Positions 9,247 to 18,087 of a stretch of DNA of 64,000 nucleotides are shown here, piece by piece. Source of the stretch: Nostoc sp. RI_552 (lineage in GTDB: Bacteria; Cyanobacteriota; Cyanobacteriia; Cyanobacteriales; Nostocaceae); contig WGNO01000008.1 of assembly GCA_016124525.1 (NCBI GenBank), positions 22,562-86,561 of the forward strand, in the 5' to 3' direction. Each line of letters begins with the position of its first letter. Position 1 is the first letter of the stretch. The position numbers and the translations under genes were made by a program. The notes under the pieces are model-generated. The model searched no databases and was not told where the DNA came from. It was given only the letters and a program-made list of their open reading frames with translations.

Positions 9247-9285
9247 TTACTGGCATTCCTAAAAAAATTTAACTGGATCATACTA

Positions 9286-9377
9286 TAGACATCTCCAGAA
9301 ATCAAATATGGGTCTTCGGTTAACCGTTGTAAACACATTCCGTAGAACCTCTCTACATTCTTGGTTAGAGATGTCTA
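9286..9377. repeat. MITE-like 92-bp repeat with TAGACATCTC ends
   Basis: The ends TAGACATCTC (9286-9295) and GAGATGTCTA (9368-9377) form a perfect 10-bp inverted repeat around 72 bp. The interior includes ATTCCGTAGAACCTCTCTACATT, which repeats the GTAGAGA/TCTCTAC theme of the other dispersed copies in the window. No open frame is present. It fits a miniature non-coding mobile element or a derivative of the small Nostocales hairpin repeats, and sits between two minus-strand genes. Confidence 0.5.
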
Positions 9378-9435
9378 AATATATTACGTGAAAAACTCGA
9401 GCAGGAAAAAAAGTAACTCTACCCTGCACCCTGGG

Positions 9436-10704
9436 TCAGTCTATTGCAGAGCGAAACGCCGGAGTCGGGAAAAAGTTCTGAAATGCAGCCAACCTCTGAT
9501 TTGCGGGTTCTGGGGCAGAGTTCCAAAGAGTTTCGTAGTAGAAGAAGGTTACACCTAAGCCCCGTGCTTGGGTAGCCCTTACCTGAGACTTAATTTGCTG
9601 CATAGAAACAGGTCGATTTCTTAAACCTGTCATAATACCGATAGCCGCGGGAATTTTTTGTTGGGCTTCTTGAATTTCTCTGCGGGAAATCTTACTAACA
9701 AAGCTTTCCAAATCAGGACGATAAATCTGCACAATCAGCTCGTCTACAATATTCTGCCCTATCCAAGCCAGCCAGTCTTGTAGTTGAAACTTATAAGCAA
9801 AGTCGTAGTAGTTGGGAGCCACCGAGAAAATGGCTTTGGGTTTTCTGGCCTTTACAGCTTGATGGATTTGTGCCATCAAGGCTGTGATTTTATCTGCTCG
9901 CCACTTTATCCAGGCTTCATCTTGAGCATTAGTGGGGGGAGGATTTTTGGTTTCTTGGGTATACAAGCGAATTGTGTATGGATCATAACCAAATTCATGA
10001 GGTAAACTCATATGATCATCAAACTGAATCCCATCGACATCATATTGAGTGACAACCTCGACAACAAGATTGGTAATAAATTGCTGTACTTCTGGATGGA
10101 AGGGATTAAGCCATACAACCTCACCAGCAGCACTAATGGAGGTTTGAGTACCATCTTGCTTTTGTGTCAACCACTGTGGATAATTCAACGCCAATTCTGA
10201 TGTTGGCGGAGCCATGAAACCAAACTCAAACCAAGGAATGGCCAGCAGTCTTTGGCGATGAGCTTGGTTAATCAAGTCGGCGAGAATATCATGTCCATCT
10301 GAACCTTGAAAAACAAAGGGTTGAATCCCCGCGCGTTGTGCTACAGCACTAGGATACATGACATAACCAGAATTCCATATCACAGGATAAATCGTGTTAA
10401 AGTTTAGCTGCCGTAATTGAGTCATAGCCCACTGCACTTTGGCGCGATCTTTAAGGGTGTCAAAGTCATTGTTGGTAATCCAAACTCCGCGAATCTCCGG
10501 ACGCGGTAACTGTGGGATATCTATATTGTTCGTAGCTATGGCAGGATTTAAACTTTTCAGTAGCACTACCGTAATAAATGATATGAAAACTAGAATTGGA
10601 AAAAGACTCTTGACCGACCTCATAAACTTAAATAATGCATTAGCTGCCCACGCCCGCAAGATTTTTGGGCGACGAAATTTACTAGCCATATCATTTACGA
10701 ACAT
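9436..10704 (-). CDS. GHL10-type family 10-like glycosyl hydrolase, exported
   Basis: A 422-residue protein whose body matches the GHL10 (DUF187, YddW-like) family: EIRGVWITNNDFDTL, then FNTIYPVIWNSGYVMYPS, GFMAPPTSELALNYPQWL, and VDGIQFDDHMSLP. Members are TIM-barrel hydrolases; relatives act on peptidoglycan glycan strands freed of peptides. A hydrophobic segment at about 34-57 (LFPILVFISFITVVLLKSL) is an export signal or anchor, so the protein works outside the cytoplasm. ATG codons exist at 10704, 10689 and 10623; the last would give a normal-length signal peptide. It is the first gene of a minus-strand pair with the GT39 gene, separated by the 92-bp repeat. Confidence 0.85.
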   Translation of the reverse strand: MFVNDMASKFRRPKILRAWAANALFKFMRSVKSLFPILVFISFITVVLLKSLNPAIATNNIDIPQLPRPEIRGVWITNNDFDTLKDRAKVQWAMTQLRQLNFNTIYPVIWNSGYVMYPSAVAQRAGIQPFVFQGSDGHDILADLINQAHRQRLLAIPWFEFGFMAPPTSELALNYPQWLTQKQDGTQTSISAAGEVVWLNPFHPEVQQFITNLVVEVVTQYDVDGIQFDDHMSLPHEFGYDPYTIRLYTQETKNPPPTNAQDEAWIKWRADKITALMAQIHQAVKARKPKAIFSVAPNYYDFAYKFQLQDWLAWIGQNIVDELIVQIYRPDLESFVSKISRREIQEAQQKIPAAIGIMTGLRNRPVSMQQIKSQVRATQARGLGVTFFYYETLWNSAPEPANQRLAAFQNFFPTPAFRSAID

Positions 10705-11217
10705 CTATGCTAACTCAAGGATTTGTTAATTGATAATTAGTGGTTTTCCATGCATGCTAAATGTTTGCATTCCAGAAGCCGAAGCAAACTTAGCATAGTT
10801 AAATATATGACGTAACTAGTAATATAGAAGTGCCCGCTAGAAAAAATTTTTTTCCAGTATTATAAATCCTTTGTTTAGTAACCATAAGGTTTTTTAGTTA
10901 CAGGTAATCCTAGCTATACCAATCCCTGGTTTCAGAAATACTATTTAATTTTGGGTATAAGTTAGCACTAAAAATTATGAATAATCAAAAAATATCTGGG
11001 CGAAATCACATCAGGCCTAGTCAAGAGAATATTTTTGCATACTCTTAGCAGTACTTACTTTCTTTACCATAAATTGTCATATTATTTGCACTATCTTGTT
11101 TGTCGCCCTGTCAGCTTTTTTGGTTGATTACTTTGTCTTGATGTCACAGACTCGATGGCGAGATTAGTGCTATTTTATTTTTGCACAAACTCCTTTACTC
11201 TAATCGCGATACAAGCT
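10705..11217. other. Intergenic region with inverted repeat, divergent promoters
   Basis: A gap of about 510 bp between divergent genes. It contains an inverted repeat at 10755-10795: TGCTAAATGTTTGC pairs with GCAAACTTAGCA apart from a two-base bulge, separated by 15 bases. Its place about 50 bp upstream of the GHL10 start makes an operator or leader hairpin possible. Otherwise I see no gene. Confidence 0.45.
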
Positions 11218-11856
11218 ATGACACTCAATTTATATTTACTGCGACATGGAGAAACTACTTTTAGTCAAACTGGTCATTTCTGCGGTGAAACTGATGCCGA
11301 GTTGACAAAAGAAGGGATACAGATGGCAGAGAGTTTTGCTGATGTTTATCAAAAATTGCAGTGGGAGGCCATTTATGTTAGCCCGATGAAGCGCACAATT
11401 GCAACTGCCAAGCCATTGTGTGATGCTATGGGTATGGATATGCAGTTGCGTGACGGACTTAGAGAAGGTAGTTACGGCCAGTGGGAAACTAAGAGTAAAT
11501 CCTTTGCCCAGGAAAATTACGCAGAAAACTATGTCAAATGGTTAACGGAACCTGCTTGGAATGCACCACTAGGTGGAGAAACTGCGGTAGATATTGCTAA
11601 CCGTTCTATGCCTGTAATCGCTGAAATTCAAGAAAAACATCCCCAAGGTAATGTTTTAGTAGTTTCCCATAAAGCCACAATTCGGATTATACTTTGCAGT
11701 TTACTGGGTATTGATTTGGGACGCTATCGCTATCGGGTGAATATTTTGGTCGCGTCAGTAAGTATGGTTAAATTTGACGTTCATGGTCCTTTGTTAGAAA
11801 TATTGGGCGATCGCCATCATATACCGGATCATATTCGCTTTCGTCCGGGAACATAA
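11218..11856 (+). CDS. Histidine phosphatase family (phosphoglycerate mutase-like) protein
   Basis: A 212-residue branch-1 histidine phosphatase. The phospho-accepting motif LLRHGETTFSQTG lies at about residues 6-18; YVSPMKRTIATAKPL, the Glu in REGSYGQWE and the second catalytic His in VVSHKATIRIIL follow as in the dPGM/CobC/PhoE family. These enzymes act on small phosphate esters; the substrate cannot be assigned from sequence, and a cofactor-independent phosphatase is as likely as a mutase. ATG 11218 is preferred over an in-frame ATG at 11155, because the extra 21 residues are hydrophobic and outside the conserved fold. Confidence 0.85.
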   Translation: MTLNLYLLRHGETTFSQTGHFCGETDAELTKEGIQMAESFADVYQKLQWEAIYVSPMKRTIATAKPLCDAMGMDMQLRDGLREGSYGQWETKSKSFAQENYAENYVKWLTEPAWNAPLGGETAVDIANRSMPVIAEIQEKHPQGNVLVVSHKATIRIILCSLLGIDLGRYRYRVNILVASVSMVKFDVHGPLLEILGDRHHIPDHIRFRPGT

Positions 11857-11902
11857 TAGTCCCTGTTAGTAGTTTTGACATACTCACCGTCCTCAAGGAG
11901 CA

Positions 11903-11950
11903 TTCGGTAGTTCCGGCGGAACGTCTCCACTTCGGTAGTTCCGCCGGAAC
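11903..11950. repeat. Paired 20-bp repeats with mutually complementary cores
   Basis: TTCGGTAGTTCCGGCGGAAC (11903-11922) is repeated at 11931-11950 with one change, G to C at the centre. The cores GTTCCGGCGGAAC and GTTCCGCCGGAAC are each near-palindromes and exact reverse complements of one another, so they can form one 13-bp stem or two small hairpins. Just left is TTTTGACATACTCACCGTCCTCAAGGAG, which resembles the terminal parts of IS200/IS605-type elements; this may be a relic of such an end. The element itself is not present. Confidence 0.45.
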
Positions 11951-12086
11951 CTATGCAACACCGATTTTCAGACCAACTTGCCGATAATTTTCAAACATTC
12001 TCTTAACTATTTCTTTACCCATAATTTTATATTTTGCACTTAAAATAAATTGTCTAAAAAATCTAAACCTTAAGAAATACCCATTT

Positions 12087-13139
12087 ATGCAAGTTAAAAA
12101 AATAATTAATTTTTTAGTTTGTTTACTATTTTCAGTATTGCTAATTGCCACTCCCGCTTGGGCAATAAATGTTTTATCTGGTGATCAAGTAGAGTTGAAA
12201 ACCACATCTAATCTTGGTGTACCTCTTCATAGAATTTCTTCAACTAGTGTAGTCGGACGCGCTGCAGATGGAACAATTGCCGAAGTGGTAGGAACTGCTA
12301 ATAATAACAATTGGGTGGAAATTAAACTACCAGATGGTGAAGAAAGATGGATTATAGAGAAATATATCACTCGAGTGATTTCTTCTGAACCTACACAATC
12401 ACAACAAGAAGAATTACCATCCGCATCTCAAGATAAGAGCGAAAAAACAGCTATTTTCCCCGGTCTAAGTGGAGAAGCATTGAAATCTCAGTTAGCAGCA
12501 GAATATCAGGTAAAAAATAGCCTCAATTACGATTTAGCTAGAGACTATATGTATAGTCAACTAGATAACGATCATGGGATAGTTAGAGGAATTTATTCTG
12601 ACTATGCTGTTCAAGTGAATCCTAATTCATCCAGTCCTAGACGCGATGCTTTTCAAGGAGGAATTAACGCTGAACATTCCTGGCCGCAAAGTAAAGGTGC
12701 AACAGGAATAGCAAAAAGTGACTTACATTCTCTCTTTCCCGCCAGAGCCAAGATCAATAGTCTGCGTAGTAGTCTACCTTTAACAGACATTGATGACCGT
12801 CAAACAAATTTGTGGATCATCAAAGATCAAGAGTTTCGTTCTATTCCCAGCGTCAGTATTGATGCTTACAGCGAATCTGTTGCTAGTGCTTTTGAACCGA
12901 GAGAAGAAGTCAAAGGTAATCTTGCCAGAGCCTTATTTTACTTCTACACAATGTATGAAAGCCAAGCAGATGCGAGTTTTTTTCGTCAGCAGAAACAAAC
13001 CTTGTGTAAGTGGAATTCCTTAGATCCATTAGATGCACAAGAAATCAAACGCAGTCATGCTATCGCACTCAAACAAGGAAATGAAAATCCCTTTGTGCTT
13101 GATTCCACCCTGGTAGACAGAACCTACTGTAATCAGTAA
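12087..13139 (+). CDS. Exported endonuclease I family nuclease with SH3-like domain
   Basis: A 350-residue secreted nuclease. Residues 1-26 are a signal peptide ending in ATPAWA. A bacterial SH3-like domain follows (about 30-95). Residues about 140-335 form the endonuclease I (EndA/NucM) domain with NAEHSWPQSKGA, the beta-beta-alpha-metal active-site motif, then KSDLHSLFPARAKINSLR. These enzymes cut DNA non-specifically outside the cytoplasm and serve nutrient scavenging or DNA processing. The SH3-like part may bind cell wall. It is preceded by the paired repeats at 11.9 kb and followed by an aldo/keto reductase gene 130 bp downstream. Confidence 0.88.
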   Translation: MQVKKIINFLVCLLFSVLLIATPAWAINVLSGDQVELKTTSNLGVPLHRISSTSVVGRAADGTIAEVVGTANNNNWVEIKLPDGEERWIIEKYITRVISSEPTQSQQEELPSASQDKSEKTAIFPGLSGEALKSQLAAEYQVKNSLNYDLARDYMYSQLDNDHGIVRGIYSDYAVQVNPNSSSPRRDAFQGGINAEHSWPQSKGATGIAKSDLHSLFPARAKINSLRSSLPLTDIDDRQTNLWIIKDQEFRSIPSVSIDAYSESVASAFEPREEVKGNLARALFYFYTMYESQADASFFRQQKQTLCKWNSLDPLDAQEIKRSHAIALKQGNENPFVLDSTLVDRTYCNQ

Positions 13140-13269
13140 CAAATAAGGAACAAATAACTCAGTTTTAACCACAGAACAAAGAGCAATTTCATTCGCTTCT
13201 AGAATATCCGCTTATTTCCAACTCCCTTACCGGATAATTAACTTTTAGGGAAGTCTACAATGAGTAAAT

Positions 13270-14250
13270 ATGCAGATGAGCCAACAACTATCCATCCCCA
13301 GTATGGGCTGTGGCACTTGGGCATGGGGTAATCAATTCCTCTGGGGATACAATGAAAGCATGGATGAACAGTTACAAGCTGTTTTTAACCTCTGTGTCAG
13401 CAACGGTGTAACCTTGTTTGATACTGGCGATTCCTACGGAACCGGCAGATTAAATGGCCGCAGTGAATCACTCTTAGGACGATTTAGCAAAGAATATCAA
13501 GGCGTAAATCAACATCATATTTGCATCGCCACCAAACTGGCGGCTTACCCTTGGAGATGGACGCGCCAAGCAATGGTCAAGGCTTGTCAGTCATCTGCTC
13601 AACGCTTAGGCAAAAATGTGGATTTAGTTCAAATGCACTGGTCAACAGCCAATTATGCACCTTGGCAAGAATCAGGCTTATTGGATGGTCTTGCTGATTT
13701 ATACCAACAAGGTCTAGTCAAGGGGGTAGGCTTATCCAACTATGGCCCGAAACGACTGCAACGAGTATATAAAAAGTTTGCAGCGAGAGGAGTCCCCATT
13801 ACCACCCTGCAAGTACAATACTCTTTACTGTCTACCTATCCTGTGACGGAATTAGGACTGAAAGATGTTTGCGATCAATTGGGGATAAAATTAATTGCCT
13901 ATAGTCCCTTGGCCTTGGGCATATTAACCGGGAAATATAGCGAAAAAGGCAGTTTACCCCCTGGTATCCGGGGTTTATTATTTAGGCAACTATTACCAGG
14001 AGTGCGATCGCTTTTAGAATGTTTGCGAGACATAGCAGAATCCAGAAACAAAACTATGTCTCAGGTAGCAATCAATTGGTGTATCTGTAAAGGAACTATT
14101 CCCATCCCTGGGGCAAAAAGTTTAGCACAGGCAAAGCAGAACGTTGGTGCTTTAGGTTGGCAGTTAGATTGTGGCGAAGTTGCCGCTTTAGATCAAGCTG
14201 CTGCAAATACAGATAGAAAAATGGTACAAAATATCTTTCAAACCCAGTAA
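13270..14250 (+). CDS. Aldo/keto reductase
   Basis: A 326-residue NADPH-dependent oxidoreductase. The TIM-barrel landmarks are present: TLFDTGDSYGTGRLNGRSE with catalytic Asp and Tyr, ATKLAAYPWRW with the Lys, DLVQMHWS with the His position, GVGLSNYGPKRL, and the cofactor end IPIPGAKSLAQAKQN. The carbonyl substrate is unknown. The ATG at 13270 is followed two codons later by another ATG (13276); either may be used. Plant plastid and cyanobacterial homologs of this subgroup share the same layout. Confidence 0.88.
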   Translation: MQMSQQLSIPSMGCGTWAWGNQFLWGYNESMDEQLQAVFNLCVSNGVTLFDTGDSYGTGRLNGRSESLLGRFSKEYQGVNQHHICIATKLAAYPWRWTRQAMVKACQSSAQRLGKNVDLVQMHWSTANYAPWQESGLLDGLADLYQQGLVKGVGLSNYGPKRLQRVYKKFAARGVPITTLQVQYSLLSTYPVTELGLKDVCDQLGIKLIAYSPLALGILTGKYSEKGSLPPGIRGLLFRQLLPGVRSLLECLRDIAESRNKTMSQVAINWCICKGTIPIPGAKSLAQAKQNVGALGWQLDCGEVAALDQAAANTDRKMVQNIFQTQ

Positions 14251-14278
14251 AAAATCCCCCACTCCCCAGACCCTGACT

Positions 14279-14479
14279 TTAGAAATCTTCAGGGAAAATC
14301 CATTTAGGCGGTTCCGTCATTTTTTTTCGCAGACGTTCTTCCGCCATTTCTAGCATTTGGTCTAAAGAAGTTTCTTCAATAAATTTGCTTGTGGCTTCTC
14401 TAAATTCGATATGGGGGCACTTATCCCCTAAAATACAGCCGTTAACGCAAGCTTCAACGCAATTAATTTTTTGTTCCAC
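14279..14479 (-). CDS. Small Cys-rich conserved-type protein
   Basis: A 66-residue protein with four cysteines near the N-terminus in CVEACVNGCILGDKC (spacing C-x3-C-x3-C-x5-C), suited to bind a metal or a cluster, followed by an acidic helix and a basic-proline tail. I do not recognise a named family. It starts at GTG (14477-14479), supported by AGAGGA with a seven-base spacer upstream, so it is likely a true gene. It is convergent with the aldo/keto reductase gene, whose stop lies 28 bp away. Confidence 0.7.
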   Translation of the reverse strand: MEQKINCVEACVNGCILGDKCPHIEFREATSKFIEETSLDQMLEMAEERLRKKMTEPPKWIFPEDF

Positions 14480-14520
14480 AGTTAGTTCCTCTCTTTAAAA
14501 TATAACTTAAGAATTGTGAT

Positions 14521-14638
14521 TTATCGCGGAAATCCTTTATCCCAACCTTGACGTAAATCAGCTAATGCTTTTTGTGGGACATTTTTATTAGTTTCGTAAT
14601 ACCAATAGTTAAGGAACTTCACCTCGGCAATCAACTTT
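14521..14638 (-). pseudogene. Downstream fragment of small gene, likely frameshifted
   Basis: An open frame without a good start encodes about 37 residues ending NKNVPQKALADLRQGWDKGFPR. It begins right where the frame of the upstream 61-residue protein closes, at an A-rich stretch, so the two pieces look like one gene of about 98 codons split by a frameshift. No homolog is recognised, so a separate small gene with a TTG start is the alternative. Confidence 0.4.
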
Positions 14639-14824
14639 TTAGTTTTTATGTAAATCAATTGCCCATGGAATTTTAACAGTTTTATCTGTTTGACGAAGTT
14701 CTAAAACTTCCATAATCTGACCATTAGCCCAGTTATAACCATGACCTCCCACCCCAGGAGCTTTTCTAAATGCCGTTTCTTGGTTGTTATTTGGTATTAA
14801 GGGTGTTTTGAAACTAAGTAACAT
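14639..14824 (-). CDS. Small protein, unknown; possibly truncated by frameshift
   Basis: A 61-residue soluble protein that begins MLLSFKTPLIPNNNQETAFR. A very strong ribosome site, GGAGG with seven bases to the ATG at 14822-14824, shows that this start was selected. The protein has GVGGHGYNWANGQIMEVL in its middle and ends IPWAIDLHKN at a TAA inside an A-rich run. In another frame the sequence continues as coding-like text to 14521, so the native product may be about 98 residues. The role is unknown. Confidence 0.55.
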   Translation of the reverse strand: MLLSFKTPLIPNNNQETAFRKAPGVGGHGYNWANGQIMEVLELRQTDKTVKIPWAIDLHKN

Positions 14825-15194
14825 TGCTCGACCTCCAATGTTTTTTACTATCTCCCTAACTAATATATCCCCATATCTACCTAATGTCAACAAGTTTAGG
14901 TAGATTATTGTACAGCTTTGGCTACATTTGCCAGAACCATACAGCCTTGCTGAGAACACTGTGATTAACTCGATTACCTACGTCACTAACTCTTGTACTT
15001 TCTTGGTTAGTACCACAGCATGAACATAGGTAGGTGTGGTCAAGCTGGATATTCAAAACTTTATAAAGTTCTAGAAAATACAGCCAAAACCAAGAAAAGC
15101 CGTCGTAGAACCACACAGTTTTCAACCCAAATTTTAGACAAAACTGCTGCTAGGCTAAAAGCATATATATATTGTTTTGCTAAAAAGTTAGCTC
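14825..15194. other. Intergenic region upstream of mnmE
   Basis: A gap of 370 bp. A 67-codon minus-strand open frame with a CSCC motif lies here but has no ribosome site or recognised family, and I do not call it. No clear terminator or repeat is seen. Confidence 0.45.
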
Positions 15195-16586
15195 ATGTCG
15201 GAACTCTTAGCTGTTACTGGAACCATCGCCGCCATCGCTACTGCTGTCATACCTCAACAGGGTAGTGTAAATATTGTCCGGGTATCTGGTTCCCAGGCAA
15301 TAGCCATCGCTCAAGCTTTATTTTATGCACCTGGCTATCAAGTTTGGGAAAGTCACCGCATTCTTTACGGTCATATCCGCCATCCCCAGAAAAAGCAATT
15401 GGTGGATGAAGCTTTATTATTAATCATGCAAGCCCCCCGTTCTTACACCCGTGAAGATGTAGTAGAATTCCACTGTCACGGCGGAATAATGGTGGTGCAA
15501 GAGGTTTTACAACTGTGTTTAGAACAAGGCGCTAGACTTGCTCAACCAGGAGAATTTACTCTCCGGGCTTTTTTAAATGGGCGACTGGATTTGACCCAAG
15601 CCGAAAGTATTGCCGATTTAGTGGGAGCGCGATCGCCCCAAGCCGCTCAAACTGCCCTAGCTGGTTTACAAGGCAAATTAGCTCACCCCATCCGCCAGTT
15701 ACGCGCCAACTGTTTGGACATTTTAGCAGAAATTGAAGCTCGCATTGACTTTGAGGAAGACTTACCTCCCTTGGACAATGAAACTATCATATCAGATATT
15801 CATCGCATTGTCGGAGAAATTACTCAATTATTAGCCACAAAAGACAAAGGCGAACTGCTACGCACGGGTTTAAAAGTGGCAATTGTCGGGCGGCCAAATG
15901 TTGGTAAATCCAGCTTGTTAAATGCTTGGAGCCAGAGCGATCGCGCCATTGTTACTGATTTACCCGGTACAACCCGCGACCTTGTTGAATCCCAGCTAGT
16001 TGTCGGTGGAATTCCTGTCCAAGTGCTGGATACAGCCGGCATTAGGGAAACAGTAGACCCAGTAGAAAAAATTGGCGTAGAGCGATCGCGCCGTGCGGCT
16101 AGTGCGGCTGATTTAGTATTATTAACTGTTGATGCTGCCGCAGGATGGACAAAGAGTGACCAAGAAATTTATACACAAGTACAACACCGTCCCCTAATTC
16201 TAGTCATCAATAAAATTGACCTGCTAGAACCAATAACTATTGACTTCAGCAAATATCCTAATAAGATTGAAAAAATAGTCACCACAGCAGCAGCCCAAAA
16301 TCAAGGTATTGAAGCGTTAGAAACCGCTATTTTAGAGAGCGTCCAAACAGGAACAGTGCAAGCTGCTGATTTAGATTTAGCCATTAACCAAAGGCAAGCA
16401 GCAGCCTTAACTCAAGCTAAAATATCTCTAGAACAAGTACAAGTCACAATTGCCAACCAATTACCCCTTGATTTCTGGACAATTGACCTACGTGGTGCTA
16501 CTCAAGCATTAGGAGAAATTACCGGAGAGAAAGTTACAGAATCAGTACTTGATCGGATTTTCAGCCGTTTCTGTATCGGGAAATAA
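15195..16586 (+). CDS. mnmE: tRNA modification GTPase MnmE
   Basis: A 463-residue GTPase that, with MnmG, installs the 5-carboxymethylaminomethyl group on wobble uridine 34 of tRNAs. The N-terminal folate-binding TrmE domain starts with [30 protein letters not shown] sequence (about 7-30). The inserted G domain has [11 protein letters not shown] (about 231-241), the switch DLPGTTRD and the DTAGIR motif, and NKID. The protein ends in FCIGK, whose Cys is the conserved C-x-G-K terminus. All key residues are intact and length is normal. It is followed 45 bp later by an SDR gene on the same strand. Confidence 0.97.
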   Translation: MSELLAVTGTIAAIATAVIPQQGSVNIVRVSGSQAIAIAQALFYAPGYQVWESHRILYGHIRHPQKKQLVDEALLLIMQAPRSYTREDVVEFHCHGGIMVVQEVLQLCLEQGARLAQPGEFTLRAFLNGRLDLTQAESIADLVGARSPQAAQTALAGLQGKLAHPIRQLRANCLDILAEIEARIDFEEDLPPLDNETIISDIHRIVGEITQLLATKDKGELLRTGLKVAIVGRPNVGKSSLLNAWSQSDRAIVTDLPGTTRDLVESQLVVGGIPVQVLDTAGIRETVDPVEKIGVERSRRAASAADLVLLTVDAAAGWTKSDQEIYTQVQHRPLILVINKIDLLEPITIDFSKYPNKIEKIVTTAAAQNQGIEALETAILESVQTGTVQAADLDLAINQRQAAALTQAKISLEQVQVTIANQLPLDFWTIDLRGATQALGEITGEKVTESVLDRIFSRFCIGK

Positions 16587-16631
16587 ATTAGCAAACCAGT
16601 CTATTTTATCATCACTTGATTAAATTAAAAA

Positions 16632-17402
16632 ATGTCCCATATAGCTGAAATTAATGCTTCCAATTCCTTAATTGTAGGAGCTAGTCAAGGTATCGGTTTA
16701 GGTTTTGTCAAAAAATTGCTAAAAGATGATAGAGTTGCCAAGATTTATGCAACCTATCGTGAACGTGAATCAGCAGGGGAATTAATCACATTAGAAAACC
16801 AATATGCTGACAAATTAACTTGTGTATCCTTAGATATTACCGAAGAATCGCAAATTGCCGAAGTTGCCCAACGCATCAAAAACGAAGTCCAAAAATTGCA
16901 CTTAGTAATTAACTGTGTAGGCATATTACATGACGACACTTTGCAACCCGAAAAAAGTTTAAAACAGATTAATTCTCAAAACTTACTGCGCTACTTTCAA
17001 ACTAACAGTATAGGAGCTATACTACTAGCTAAACACCTGTTAGCCTTATTTCGCCACAGTGAAAACAGCATTTTTGCCACTATTTCCGCCAAATTAGCTA
17101 GTATTGGCGATAACCACCTTGGTGGTTGGTATGGCTACCGAGCTTCTAAAACCGCACTGAATATGTTTATGCGAACAGCTGCTGTAGAGTATGGGAGAAA
17201 CTGTCCGAAAACATTGGTAGTCACTTTACATCCAGGGACAACAGATACACGCTTGTCTCGCCCATTCCAGAAAAACCTACCTGCGGAAAAGCTCTTTTCA
17301 GTAGAACTCACTGCTACTCAGTTGCTGTCTGTAATTGAACAACTTGAGGAGGGTGATAGTGGACAATTTTTCTCCTGGGATGGAAGTAAGTTACCCTGGT
17401 AG
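16632..17402 (+). CDS. Short-chain dehydrogenase/reductase (CsgA/C-factor-like)
   Basis: A 256-residue NAD(P)-dependent SDR. The cofactor loop GASQGIGLG is at about 17-25, CVGILHDDTLQPEK replaces the usual NNAG strand, and the catalytic YRASK comes at about 172-176 after a Ser in ISAKLASIG. This pattern resembles the C-factor type SDR group. The substrate is unknown. It lies 45 bp after mnmE on the same strand, so they may share a transcript, without functional implication. Confidence 0.82.
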   Translation: MSHIAEINASNSLIVGASQGIGLGFVKKLLKDDRVAKIYATYRERESAGELITLENQYADKLTCVSLDITEESQIAEVAQRIKNEVQKLHLVINCVGILHDDTLQPEKSLKQINSQNLLRYFQTNSIGAILLAKHLLALFRHSENSIFATISAKLASIGDNHLGGWYGYRASKTALNMFMRTAAVEYGRNCPKTLVVTLHPGTTDTRLSRPFQKNLPAEKLFSVELTATQLLSVIEQLEEGDSGQFFSWDGSKLPW

Positions 17403-17498
17403 TTAGTAATTTGCCTCGTTGAGGATTGTGTTTTATTGGACTGAGAAAAGAAGCGAACCCGCCAGCGCGGGTGAAAAACTTTAATCTTCGGTTGAGTG

Positions 17499-17843
17499 TT
17501 AATTCGTAAATTCAATTAACTTGAATCCCCAAGGTTTCATAGCCGCAAGTGCGATTTCTCTATCTATACCTTCATAAGCTTCCCATTCAGAATGCTGATC
17601 TTTAGGATGTCCATCACCTACATGACCTGCAACTTTAATGACCGGAACGCCCCCCAATTCATTGCGCTCCATTCCTTTGGGAATCACAAGTTGAAGTTTG
17701 TGTCCTACGAACTTTGATATACTCGAATTAGCTACAGATTCACGGACTAAACAAATATCAGCAGCAGTTCCCCAAGTAGTTTTGTAGATGTGGAGAAAGG
17801 ATATATAGGTTTCCGGTCTGTTCGCTCTTTTGAGAACTTCCAC
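17499..17843 (-). CDS. Hypothetical protein
   Basis: A 114-residue frame starting at GTG (17841-17843), with an in-frame TGA three codons upstream and no strong ribosome site. The text is coding-like (LQLVIPKGMERNELGGVPV, then HVGDGHPKDQHSEWEAYEGI), but I do not recognise a family. The missing good start suggests a shortened or decaying gene. The neighbour downstream is convergent (the SDR), and upstream a divergent acyltransferase gene begins 245 bp away. Confidence 0.5.
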   Translation of the reverse strand: MEVLKRANRPETYISFLHIYKTTWGTAADICLVRESVANSSISKFVGHKLQLVIPKGMERNELGGVPVIKVAGHVGDGHPKDQHSEWEAYEGIDREIALAAMKPWGFKLIEFTN

Positions 17844-18087
17844 TTTTCGTCATCCTTATTTATATACTATTCTGATGAAAAGACAAACTGTGAATTATCG
17901 TTTTTATGATAACTCTAACTCTGTCGCAGATGATACGAGTAATTAATACCTTAAACCTTATAACTGAGGTTAATTATTCATTCTCCCATGAACAATTATG
18001 ATCCATTCATGAATTCAACGAGGTTTTATCAAAAGTTTTTCTAACGAATCTTTTCCGGAACACCGAGCTAATCAGGTAACTTCCCCA

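Noticed and set aside
11951..12151. Minus-strand open frame of 66 codons overlapping the endonuclease start
   Set aside because: It overlaps the signal peptide of a well-supported gene. Its tail, MFENYRQVGLKIGVA, is curious and might be transposon debris, but not enough to call.
14922..15125. Minus-strand frame of 67 codons with CSCC
   Set aside because: No ribosome site and no recognised family; aromatic-rich text looks like a reading of non-coding DNA.
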